Origin: Candidatus Atribacteria bacterium
Lineage (GTDB): Bacteria > Atribacterota > Phoenicimicrobiia > Phoenicimicrobiales > Stramentimicrobiaceae
NCBI GenBank assembly: GCA_016934875.1
Contig: JAFGSC010000277.1
Coordinates: forward strand, 1 to 38,492
Length of the DNA: 38,492 nucleotides
Direction of reading: 5' to 3'
Each line of letters starts with the position of its first letter. The first letter of the stretch is position 1. Below the pieces are notes generated by a model. It worked only from the letters and a program-made list of their open reading frames with translations, did no database searches and had not been told where the DNA came from. This document shows positions 1 through 7,227 of the stretch, in pieces. The position numbers and the translations under genes were made by a program.

Positions 1-686
1 CCTGACCCTTCCCTTATACAATACAGATATGCAAATACCCGTGTGCCTTCCCTGTAGGGAAGGAAATGTAGCAGGGGGATGCGGATTGCTGAAAAGAGTT
101 TAACCACTAAGCACACAAAGCACACACAAAGATAAAGATTGATCAGCCTGATCCCCTTTGTGTAACCTCCGTGTACCCTGTGGTAAAAAATCAAGCTCCG
201 TTAGGAGCGAAAGTATGGTAGCATGAATCATGATTGATGCCAACAGCTCTGTAAGAGCGACAGAAAAATGTGAAGAAAGTTTTAAGTGTTAGGAAGCCTT
301 TCGGGGAAGACTAAAATCCTCACATTCCTCCTCTTGCCCCTTGCTCAAACTCCATACTGATTCTTGCTTTCCCTGCAGGAAAGAAAATGGAGCAGAAGGC
401 TGCGGATTGCACCAAATACATTTTTACCACAAAGTACACAAATAGGTTATCAAAGCATGCGTTACGCTAACGCTAATTACGCGCTATTGGGGAGATTTAA
501 GCAAAGCAAGTGGTGAGTAATGATTGGAAGAGAAAACAAGGATTATTTGCAGAATTTTTCCGGATTGTTCATTATAAAGATGAGAATATGGGATGATCTT
601 ATTATCGCATATTCTCCAATTCTCACAAATCATTTCTCATCTCTCACAACTCAACTTGGGTTAGTTGGTTCATAGTTCATTAATTT
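1..686. repeat. Intergenic repeat mosaic, no gene
   Basis: No protein gene is visible here. The stretch is built of degenerate repeats. A unit containing a TTCCCTG-AGG-type palindrome followed by a GCGGATTGC tail occurs at about 46-91 and again at about 366-409. An imperfect inverted repeat runs from about 98 to 178 (ACCACTAAGCACACAAAG on the left, a CTTTGTGTAAC..CTGTGGTAAA arm on the right). Two small palindromes, GCTCCGTTAGGAGC near 196 and GCTCTGTAAGAGC near 245, belong to a repeat type I associate with Bacteroidota intergenic DNA. Positions 549-572 carry the 3'-end signature of a four-helix-bundle gene on the minus strand. Confidence 0.6.
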
Positions 687-1949
687 TCATTTTAGTAACC
701 ATTTCCAGCAAGGTATAATATTTATCTTGTATCCTTTATAATTAATTTCCTGTTCATCATCATTGGTAATAATTATGCCTTCTTTTATATTTAAATAATT
801 TAAAGCTTCAACCAAACCTTTAATTTCCCTTTCTCTGTTTAAATCGGAAAATTCAAAAGCAATCTGATATACTTCATAGCTTTGATTGTTTTTAACAATA
901 AAATCACAAGCATATTTCTCATTATAATAAAACAATTCACCATATTTTGATAGCTCATTAGCGACAAGGTTTTCTAATAGCCATCCTTTATTACCTGAAA
1001 ATTGAAAAGATATTTTTTGAAAAAAAGCATTATCTATTATATATATTTTTTTTTTATTTGCTAATTGTTTTTTTAGACTAAAATCAAATTTACCTACTTG
1101 TGTTATAAAAAATGTTTGTTCGAGGTAATGGATATAATTTTTTATTGTAACAGAACTTTCAATATCAGTAATGCGTGTTAATGTTCGATAGCTAAAAAGA
1201 TTACAAATATTTGAAATAAGATAATGATATAGCTCCCGCATTGGTTTAACCATTGTAATACCATATCTTATTGCTATATCTTTTAATATTATATCTTCAT
1301 AAATCCGGTATATTATTTCATCAACCTGAAAATTTAAATATTCAGGCATGCCCCCATTCATTAGATATATTTCAAATTCATTTTTTATTATGGCTTTACC
1401 TTTTGGAAGGTATAAACTTTCATTCGCAATATCTATTTCTTTAAACTTAAGATATTCATTAAAAGAAAAAGGATACAAGCTAATATCTACATGCCTGCCA
1501 GTTAATTTTGTTGATATTTCGCTGCTTAATAAATTCGCATTTGAGCCGGTTATAAAAAATTTATATCCTTCATCATTTAAACGCCTTACATAAGTTTCAA
1601 AGTTTTTATTTTGTTGTATCTCATCTAAAAAAATTGTTTTCTTTTCACCAAATAATTCCATCTGGGTTTCAAGAATTACAGAAAATGATTCAGCAGGAAA
1701 ATTAATTAATCGCTCATCCTCAAAATTAATATAGTAAAATTCAGTGTCATTATAGTATTTTTGAATAATTTGCCTAAGCAAAGTTGACTTACCACATCTT
1801 CTTAAGCCTTTTATTACAACTACATGCGGAATTGAAATTATACTACTTATTTGTTCAAGTGCGGTACGGGTTATACCTGGTTTTTTTAATAGTATACTTT
1901 GCCTTTGCTCAATAATAATTTGTTTCAGAAATTCCTTAGAAATATTCAT
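687..1949 (-). CDS. AAA-type P-loop ATPase with DUF4143-like C-terminus
   Basis: A 420-residue ATPase of the AAA_14/DUF4143 type. Walker A is GLRRCGKST at residues 48-56, Walker B is TIFLDEIQ at 105-112, and a TGSN sensor-like motif sits near 134. The C-terminal part, after about residue 320, resembles the nuclease-like fold of DUF4143, with CDF near 348 and YEVYQ near 358. The catalytic Lys expected in a PD-(D/E)xK site is Gln here, so the fold may be inactive. The cellular role of these orphan ATPases is not established. It is a monocistronic unit with its own promoter and palindromes just upstream. Its start is an ATG at 1949 and its length is normal for the family. Family assignment is sure; function is open. 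Confidence 0.85.
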   Translation of the reverse strand: MNISKEFLKQIIIEQRQSILLKKPGITRTALEQISSIISIPHVVVIKGLRRCGKSTLLRQIIQKYYNDTEFYYINFEDERLINFPAESFSVILETQMELFGEKKTIFLDEIQQNKNFETYVRRLNDEGYKFFITGSNANLLSSEISTKLTGRHVDISLYPFSFNEYLKFKEIDIANESLYLPKGKAIIKNEFEIYLMNGGMPEYLNFQVDEIIYRIYEDIILKDIAIRYGITMVKPMRELYHYLISNICNLFSYRTLTRITDIESSVTIKNYIHYLEQTFFITQVGKFDFSLKKQLANKKKIYIIDNAFFQKISFQFSGNKGWLLENLVANELSKYGELFYYNEKYACDFIVKNNQSYEVYQIAFEFSDLNREREIKGLVEALNYLNIKEGIIITNDDEQEINYKGYKINIIPCWKWLLK

Positions 1950-1950
1950 T

Positions 1951-2003
1951 TTGTTTTATTATAATAAACAAAAATACATAAATTGTTTAATCTAATTAAA
2001 CAA
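1951..2003 (-). promoter_or_regulatory. Promoter with stacked palindromes upstream of the 687-1949 ATPase
   Basis: On the minus strand a TATTTTTG box (plus 1969-1976) fits the Bacteroidota -7 consensus TAnnTTTG, 20-27 bp before the ATG. It lies in a near-palindrome of TTTTGTTT and AAACAAAA arms (about 1951-1974). A perfect inverted repeat follows upstream: TTGTTTAAT at 1983-1991 and ATTAAACAA at 1995-2003 with a CTA spacer. Repeated TTTGTTT half-sites suggest an operator. Binding is inferred. Confidence 0.5.
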
Positions 2004-2224
2004 AATCTAATTTGTTTTAAAATAAGGGGATAGATGAGTGGAAGAGAAAGAAGGATTATTTGCAGAATTTTTCCTTTGGGTTTTACCACAAAGCACACAA
2101 TGAAGCACAAAGATAATGATTGAACTAACCCACCTACATCAAAATTACGGTGGACAAGCCTGGCTTTCCCGCCTTAAGCTTGACAAGCTCTTTAATAAGG
2201 GATTAAAACAACCCCCCCGCCCCT

Positions 2225-2245
2225 CCCGCCAAAGGCGGGACAGGC
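2225..2245. repeat. Short GC-rich palindromic element
   Basis: CCCGCC and GGCGGG arms with an AAA loop at 2225-2239, followed by ACAGGC. The GGGACAGG end resembles the GGACAGG end of the elements at 2732-2764, 34452-34482, 34683-34713 and 38319-38349, so I group it loosely with them. Confidence 0.5.
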
Positions 2246-2350
2246 TTTTTTATAAGGGGGAATGCCAACTACCAGGATGAAGCATTTATTTTTACTATTA
2301 AAACAATAAGCTAAAATTAAATCCAAAGTTACTTTTACACACGAAAGTAT

Positions 2351-2507
2351 GAGGCTGTCTAAAAAGTCTTTTTCTAACATGATTTGTCATGTTGAACGAT
2401 AGTTAAACATCTCTTATTCAGATATATAGATTACTTCCTTCGGTCATGAGAAAAGGTTCTTCACTACCATTCAGAATGACAAGAAAAGCGACCTTTTAGA
2501 CAGCCTC
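2351..2507. mobile_element. 157-bp MITE-like element
   Basis: Terminal inverted repeats of 18 bp (starting GAGGCTGTCTAAAAAGTC at 2351-2368; its complement at 2490-2507) match at 17 of 18 positions. The interior has no coding capacity. It contains a second imperfect inverted pair related to GTCATTCTGAATGG. Ends of the GAGGCTGTCT type are common on small non-autonomous elements of Bacteroidota, probably mobilised by a transposase encoded elsewhere. I cannot see a clear target-site duplication. Confidence 0.65.
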
Positions 2508-2714
2508 TAGGGGGTTATACTTTTTAGGGAACGAAATGCAAGCAAGGTTTGCAGGCCATTTAAAATAGTTCACGATATTGTAAAAAACAAAAATCTAAAA
2601 ACCTCCCATTTTCTCACTCTCCCAATACTCATCTCTCACTTTCTCAATTTCCCTCTCACCCTCTCATATTCCCACTTTCTCACAATCCCATCTTCTCACC
2701 CTCTCCCCTCTCAC

Positions 2715-3830
2715 CTAAAACTTTCCTGGTAATCGGGGTTTTCCCCTGTTCACTGAAGCCTTTGGCGAAGGTGAATTCATTTTCTCATAACTTCCGGGAT
2801 AATTTTCGATGAACCAGACGAGAAATTCAGTTACATTTATCGAATCCTCAAGCATGATTTTTCTTTTGGTTTTAGAATCTCCGATTACATTTTTATCGTC
2901 TGCCAGTGACAAAGCTTTTGAAACAGCCATTTCCTGACCTGCTTCAGAAAGGTCGAATTTGTATAGCAAACCATAGGTTTCTGAAAGCTCTTCCAGGTAA
3001 CCAAGCTGCATATGGGTAGCACACACCGACGGCACACCCAAAACTGCCGCCTCTGCAGCCATCGTAGGGCTTTCACCTATGAACAACGATGCAAAGGCCA
3101 GTGCATGGTGCATCTTTTCCGGTGGCAAAAAAGTACGGTAAGGCTGAAGCTCTTTAATTAAAGGTCCTTCTGAGGAAATATACACCTTTAGATTTTTTGA
3201 TAGTGTTCTAACCAACTTTATCTTATGCTTTTCTGAAAAGCCCGAATAACCTTTATCGTGTAAAGCATTAAAGGCAACAAACCTGATGATGCAATACGGT
3301 TCTTCAGGATTTAAGCCGTTTTCAGATACAATCTTTTTATCAGGTTGAAATACGGCAGGGTGCAGATACGCAAGCTCTTTGAAGCCTTTAAGACTTACCT
3401 GTGACAAAGAAAGCTTTTTTTGAAAACAGGAAGGGACAAGGATCGCGGAACTAAGGTTGCCGGTGATTTTGTGAATCCGGGTTGCTGCTTCGGTATCTGC
3501 GCAGGTAATGGTTTTTTTACGGCATAACCAGCCTGCCAGCACCGCATAAGGTGACTCAAAGCTGAGTATTAATTCTATCCTGTTCTTACGGATAATATTC
3601 AGCAGGATAAAGACTTTTTTGAAAATTCTGAAAACCGCTTTTACACGATTACCAGCCGGAGACCTGCCGGTTGATATAAAGGGAATGGAATATGCCTTAA
3701 GCAATACATGGGTAATATCTTTATCAGTGGCAGTTACAAAAATTTTGTGCCCTTTCTCTTTCAACTGAGCGATAACATGTTTGAATGCATGTGCATACGA
3801 AGGGTGGTTGATGTCGAAGAGTATGGTCAT
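2715..3830 (-). CDS. DUF354 family protein (GT-B-like), paralogue A
   Basis: A 371-residue DUF354 protein, a family with a GT-B-like fold related to UDP-GlcNAc 2-epimerases and glycosyltransferases, probably acting on surface glycans. Family landmarks are FDINHPSYAHAFKH at the N-terminus, the CIIRFVAFNALHD segment, YISSEGPL, and IGESPTMAAEAAVLGVPSV. It is paralogous to the last gene of the glycan locus (10898-11959), but it stands alone between ATPase units and is visibly richer in GC. The last 17 residues read SPSPKASVNRGKPRLPGK plus F, unlike the paralogue. A ~31-bp palindromic insertion has shifted the frame there; removing it gives KENPDYQESFR, matching KENPDYQDRFR of the paralogue. The conserved core is intact, so the protein may work. 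Start is ATG at 3830. Confidence 0.85.
   Translation of the reverse strand: MTILFDINHPSYAHAFKHVIAQLKEKGHKIFVTATDKDITHVLLKAYSIPFISTGRSPAGNRVKAVFRIFKKVFILLNIIRKNRIELILSFESPYAVLAGWLCRKKTITCADTEAATRIHKITGNLSSAILVPSCFQKKLSLSQVSLKGFKELAYLHPAVFQPDKKIVSENGLNPEEPYCIIRFVAFNALHDKGYSGFSEKHKIKLVRTLSKNLKVYISSEGPLIKELQPYRTFLPPEKMHHALAFASLFIGESPTMAAEAAVLGVPSVCATHMQLGYLEELSETYGLLYKFDLSEAGQEMAVSKALSLADDKNVIGDSKTKRKIMLEDSINVTEFLVWFIENYPGSYEKMNSPSPKASVNRGKPRLPGKF
2732..2764 (-). repeat. ~31-bp palindromic element inserted in DUF354 gene A
   Basis: On the minus strand it starts near TTCACCTTCGCCAAAGGC and ends GTGAACAGG. It resembles the element at 38319-38349 (about 25 of 32 positions, most differences being transitions). 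Removing 31 bp rejoins ATGAA to GGAAAACCCCGATTAC, which restores the frame of the paralogue's C-terminus. The edges are uncertain by a few bases. Confidence 0.65.
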
Positions 3831-4025
3831 GATTTTGGGAAATATCTGAATAAAATGAGAGAAGGATATGGAGAAGTAAACAGTGAGTGAAAGGGTAAAG
3901 AAAATTATTTGAAGAATTTATCGGGATTTTTCATCATTAAGATTAATTGACCACAATTCAAAACCATCTCAACGGAGTAACTAAATATTTAACTATCAAT
4001 CTTTAAACGAAATTTAATTCAAATT

Positions 4026-5153
4026 TCATGTTAAATTTCGGCGGCACCAAAACTCGAAAAAAGGATCAATAAATTCGGGTTTTTTTTCGAAAAAATCAAT
4101 AATTTCCTTCATCTCAAGCGATTGTTTTAGTCGCTGCACATTTCCTGTTGTCCCGAGATTATATTTTTTTATTACTTCTTTAGATGTCAGCGCTATTTCT
4201 CCTGCTAATATCGCACGCAATAAATTTAATTGAAGGGAGGTAAGGTTTTCAATATCGCGGACATACATAATCCCATTGTAAAGAAATATTTCCTCTATTG
4301 CATTTTCAATTGTTTCATCATTCACTTCTTTATCGGTATTAATAAATACCTGATGTGCGAGTTGTTGTATATAATATGGTTGATTTTGTGCAATTTCGAT
4401 TATTTTCTTTATTAAATCAACCGAAATAATCCGGTCAGATTTTTCAAATGAAGTTTTAATATGGTCAATCCAATGTGATTCTTTTATTTTTGTCAGATAC
4501 AGCATATCGCCGAAACGATAAAACGGCAACGATTGGCTTTGAAAGAGCTCGTTTATTAAATGTCTTTTACTCCCGTAAAGGCAATAACTTACATTTGTAT
4601 GATATTGCCAAACCGAACGAAGTTTTTGCTGAAAAGATATTCCTTCTGATATTTGACTTATTTTTTGAAATTCATCTACACATATTACCATTCTTATTTG
4701 CTTTTTTAAAGCTACTTTTTCGGGAAGGTTCAAAATTTCAGCAAAAGGGACTTCATTATTTTGATATTCGAATTTTATTTTAAAATCATTTACCGGATCT
4801 ACCCCAAAAGAAATTATTGGAATAACCCCTTTTATAAAATTCTTTGCAATATTTGCCCATTCTTCAATTTTACCAGATGATTTTTTTATTACCCGGGTTG
4901 CCAATGCTTCATAAAACTCTTTTTCACTATTAATTGCAAACATATCTATAGAGCAGACTTTTATTTTCTTGTTTTGCTTTTCAGTAACTTCAGCTGCTTT
5001 CTTTACCAATGAACTTTTGCCCCATCTGCGGGGAGAAACAATCATGGTATTGAGCCCCGAAGCAAAATTTGATGATAACCTTTTCACTTCATCCGTCCGG
5101 TTAATAAAAAATGACCCCGAAACAATTTTGCCAAATGAAAATGGAGTTTCCAT
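4026..5153 (-). CDS. P-loop ATPase, archaeal-ATPase-like AAA protein
   Basis: A 375-residue ATP-binding protein of the prokaryotic/archaeal ATPase type. It starts GSFFINRTDEVKRL, the usual lead-in of this family. Walker A is SPRRWGKSS at 40-48 and Walker B is MVICVDEFQ at 155-163. The C-terminus holds a winged-helix-like region and ends FIDPFFEFWCRRN, a family signature. No nuclease domain is visible, unlike the neighbouring ATPases. The biological role of such orphan ATPases is not known. ATG at 5153 lies 14 bp from a palindrome overlapping its promoter. It is a solitary unit with no close co-transcribed partner. Confidence 0.8.
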   Translation of the reverse strand: METPFSFGKIVSGSFFINRTDEVKRLSSNFASGLNTMIVSPRRWGKSSLVKKAAEVTEKQNKKIKVCSIDMFAINSEKEFYEALATRVIKKSSGKIEEWANIAKNFIKGVIPIISFGVDPVNDFKIKFEYQNNEVPFAEILNLPEKVALKKQIRMVICVDEFQKISQISEGISFQQKLRSVWQYHTNVSYCLYGSKRHLINELFQSQSLPFYRFGDMLYLTKIKESHWIDHIKTSFEKSDRIISVDLIKKIIEIAQNQPYYIQQLAHQVFINTDKEVNDETIENAIEEIFLYNGIMYVRDIENLTSLQLNLLRAILAGEIALTSKEVIKKYNLGTTGNVQRLKQSLEMKEIIDFFEKKPEFIDPFFEFWCRRNLT

Positions 5154-5166
5154 AATATTTTATTCA

Positions 5167-5195
5167 ATTATGCATATTCGCATAATGCAAATATA
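5167..5195 (-). promoter_or_regulatory. Promoter-operator of the 4026-5153 ATPase
   Basis: A perfect inverted repeat, ATTATGC (5167-5173) and GCATAAT (5180-5186), lies directly downstream (in the minus direction) of a TATATTTG box (plus 5188-5195) that fits TAnnTTTG. The predicted start of transcription would fall inside the palindrome, which suits repression by a DNA-binding protein. Confidence 0.5.
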
Positions 5196-5627
5196 GATAA
5201 AATAGCAAAGAAGTCACAAAAATAATGAAATACAATACCCCGTATCGCCTAACACCTAAAGTCTTTCATTATCCTACCCGATACCTAGGCTGCTTTTTGC
5301 CTGGTAGCGGACTGCAACAAAAACAATTTCACCACAGGGCACACTAAAAGAGACAAAGCCTTCAGCATAATACCAAAAAATCTAAAATTATATAAACCAA
5401 CTGCCAGTTGACTTCTGCATATTGACAGGCATGCCTGTGATTTCTCCGTATAGCGCGCGTTTAACGCAGTGTAAAGCGTGCCTGATGTTGTTAACTTTGT
5501 TATATTAACTGCAACTGACTGAAATATATACAAATGAGTTGACAGAAAAGAAACTACCCGTCCGTTCAGGAGGGTAACCAACAAAAACCGGTCTATCTGT
5601 TATGTTGAAAAGGATAAATTTAGTGAT
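5196..5627. other. Intergenic stretch, no gene recognised
   Basis: It contains a short copy of the CGCCTAACACCTAAAG unit (about 5246-5262), a TTTCACCACAGGGCACAC unit near 5328, a CAACTGCCAGTTG palindrome near 5398-5410 and a perfect 14-bp palindrome ACAGGCATGCCTGT at 5425-5438. The open frame at 5285-5584 on the minus strand has no recognisable protein features and runs through these repeats, so I do not call it. Confidence 0.5.
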
Positions 5628-6788
5628 TTAATAACCCAAGTCAGCATTTAATAAATACTTCCAACCTGATATTTCGATACCATCTGATCTTTTTTGTTCA
5701 ATTTCACCGGCATATAATATTTTTCCCTGCTTCAGCCCTGATATTTTTTGCCAAAAATGCAATCCTTTGAAATATTCAGGCGTAATTGTTTTACCTGCCT
5801 TTATTTCAACCGGAATCAAACCTTCCGGTTTTTCAATGATGAGATCAACTTCATGGCCTGTATTATCTCTCCAGAAATAAAAATTTTGATTTATTCCCAG
5901 ATTATAACTCCTTTTTAAAAAATCACTTATTATGAAATTTTCGAACATACTACCCGCCAACGGGTGTAATTTTAATTGTTCAATGGTGTGTATGCCCAGT
6001 AAATTACATACTAAACCAGTATCGTAAAAATATATTTTTGGCATTTTAACAATCCGTTTGTTAAAATTTTTATAATGCGGTTGCAGCCTAAATATAATGA
6101 AACTGCTTTCCAGTATTCCAATCCATGATGCTATAGTTTTATTGTCAACACCTGTTTCTATGGCAAGACTATTCATATTTAATAACTGGCCTGTCCTGCC
6201 GGCACAAAGTTTTACAAACCGGTCAAAAACATTTAAATCTGAAATATTCTTTATTTGCCTGACATCTCTTCCAATATATGTCCGTATATAATTAGTTTGC
6301 CAGGTATATGGATCAACGGGCTGGTCGTAAATAGCAGGATAAAATCCTTTTATCATCAGATGATATAAATCCATTTCTGAAATATCAGAAATTTCTGAAA
6401 TTGAAAATGGAAGCAGGTATAAATAAGCAATTCTTCCGGCAAGACTTTGTGATATATTTTCCTGCAGCAGAAAATTGTTTGAACCGGTAATAATAAATCT
6501 CCCCGGGGTATTCACTTCATCAAGTACCTGCTGTATATAGGAAAAAATTTCAGGTACCCTTTGGGCTTCATCAATTATTGCCCCATTTGAATATTGTGCC
6601 AGAAACCCTCTTGGATCATCGATTGCAAATCTTCTGGAATCGGGATTTTCAAGATTTACATACGACAGATTCCGGAAAACATGCCTGGCAAGAGTGGTTT
6701 TCCCAGATTGACGAGGCCCAACTAATGCGACAGCTTTAAATTGCTTTGATAAACTTATTAATCTTTTTTCAGCTTCTCTTTTTATCAT
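5628..6788 (-). CDS. AAA ATPase with DUF4143 nuclease-like domain
   Basis: A 386-residue classic AAA_14 plus DUF4143 protein. Walker A is GPRQSGKTT at 24-32, Walker B is AIIDEAQR near 70-77, then TGSNNFLL at 101-108 and LPFSISE near 145. The C-terminal PD-(D/E)xK-like core has HEVD at 312-315 and VEIKAGK at 327-333, so unlike the ATPase at 687-1949 the Asp, Glu and Lys of the core are all present. Such proteins are widespread, often many per genome, and of unknown role. ATG at 6788 lies next to a 33-bp dyad. It is a monocistronic unit flanked by repeat debris. Confidence 0.88.
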   Translation of the reverse strand: MIKREAEKRLISLSKQFKAVALVGPRQSGKTTLARHVFRNLSYVNLENPDSRRFAIDDPRGFLAQYSNGAIIDEAQRVPEIFSYIQQVLDEVNTPGRFIITGSNNFLLQENISQSLAGRIAYLYLLPFSISEISDISEMDLYHLMIKGFYPAIYDQPVDPYTWQTNYIRTYIGRDVRQIKNISDLNVFDRFVKLCAGRTGQLLNMNSLAIETGVDNKTIASWIGILESSFIIFRLQPHYKNFNKRIVKMPKIYFYDTGLVCNLLGIHTIEQLKLHPLAGSMFENFIISDFLKRSYNLGINQNFYFWRDNTGHEVDLIIEKPEGLIPVEIKAGKTITPEYFKGLHFWQKISGLKQGKILYAGEIEQKRSDGIEISGWKYLLNADLGY

Positions 6789-6797
6789 AAAGCAAAT

Positions 6798-6830
6798 TTA
6801 CAATAATGGAATTAGATTCCAAAATTGTAA
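6798..6830 (-). promoter_or_regulatory. 33-bp dyad upstream of the 5628-6788 ATPase
   Basis: A two-layer palindrome: outer arms TTACAAT (6798-6804) and ATTGTAA (6824-6830), inner arms TGGAAT (6807-6812) and ATTCCA (6816-6821) around TAG. It ends 10 bp from the ATG. It may be an operator or a hairpin in the leader. A CAAATTTA box at 6793-6800 fits the promoter pattern but would give almost no leader. Confidence 0.5.
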
Positions 6831-7027
6831 TAGATTTAAACCTTTATTGCTTATTTGCGCCAGAAACTGAAGGGTGATAGGTGGGTAGTGAGCAATGAGA
6901 GGTGAGTGTTGAAGAAAAAGAAGGAATTTATCCGGATTGTTCATTTTGAAGATGGGAAAAGGGGAAGATGAGCGATGAGCGGTGAGTAGTGAGTGATAAG
7001 AGTTGAGTGGAAGTGTAAGAAGGGTTT
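6831..7027. repeat. Repeat debris between the ATPase and four-helix-bundle fragment
   Basis: Purine-rich GAGCGGTGAGTAG-type low-complexity units and one copy of the four-helix-bundle 3' end (minus 6944-6924, reading MNNPDKF). It directly continues into the C-terminal gene fragment at 7028-7214. There is no independent gene. Confidence 0.55.
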
Positions 7028-7214
7028 GCAGAATTTATCCAGATTGTTCATTATGGAAATAAGCATTTTACGGACTTCATTGTATTCGTTCACTATTTCT
7101 TCATACGTATTGATATCCAAATAATTACAATTTTTTGAATAATCCAGCCAAACCTCTGTTTCGTATTCTTCACCAAGGGCATCGCTAAGTTTGCTTACAA
7201 AAGATTTAATACCT
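7028..7214 (-). pseudogene. C-terminal fragment of a four-helix-bundle (S23/IVP family) gene
   Basis: Reading the minus strand from 7214 gives GIKSFVSKLSDALGEEYETE, then VWLDYSKNCNYLD and ending MNNLDKFC. This is the second half of the four-helix-bundle protein family found in 23S rRNA intervening sequences and elsewhere. There is no start codon: a TAA sits directly before GIKSF. The first half is at 10601-10776, so the gene appears to have been split by the DNA at about 7215-10600. The frame stays open past the natural end to 6941 through CT-rich DNA. Confidence 0.75.
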
Positions 7215-7227
7215 TAAAAAGATGCAT

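Larger units (their letters stand above)
1950..2714. other. Intergenic stretch with several repeats, no gene
   Basis: Besides the promoter at 1951-2003 and the MITE-like element at 2351-2507, it holds a copy of the four-helix-bundle 3'-end debris (about 2033-2080), part of an ACCACAAAGCACACAA inverted-repeat unit (2084-2125), a GC-rich hairpin element (2225-2245) and a pyrimidine-rich run (about 2605-2715) of degenerate CTCTCAC units next to the end of the DUF354 gene. The open frame at 2192-2380 crosses the hairpin element and the MITE end, so I do not regard it as a gene. Confidence 0.6.

Noticed and set aside
1..686. Possible CRISPR-like array because of repeated units
   Set aside because: Repeats are degenerate, of unequal spacing and of several unrelated kinds; no cas genes are in the window.
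2192..2380. Minus-strand open frame of 62 residues
   Set aside because: It runs through a GC-rich hairpin element and the end of the MITE-like element and has no protein-like features.
5285..5584. Minus-strand open frame of 99 residues
   Set aside because: It has no recognisable domain, weak codon structure, and covers repeat units and a palindrome; likely chance.
6188..6207. CCTGTCC-CCGGC sequence resembling the GC-rich palindromic element
   Set aside because: It codes for the conserved LCAGRTGQLLN segment of the DUF4143 ATPase, so it is normal gene sequence.
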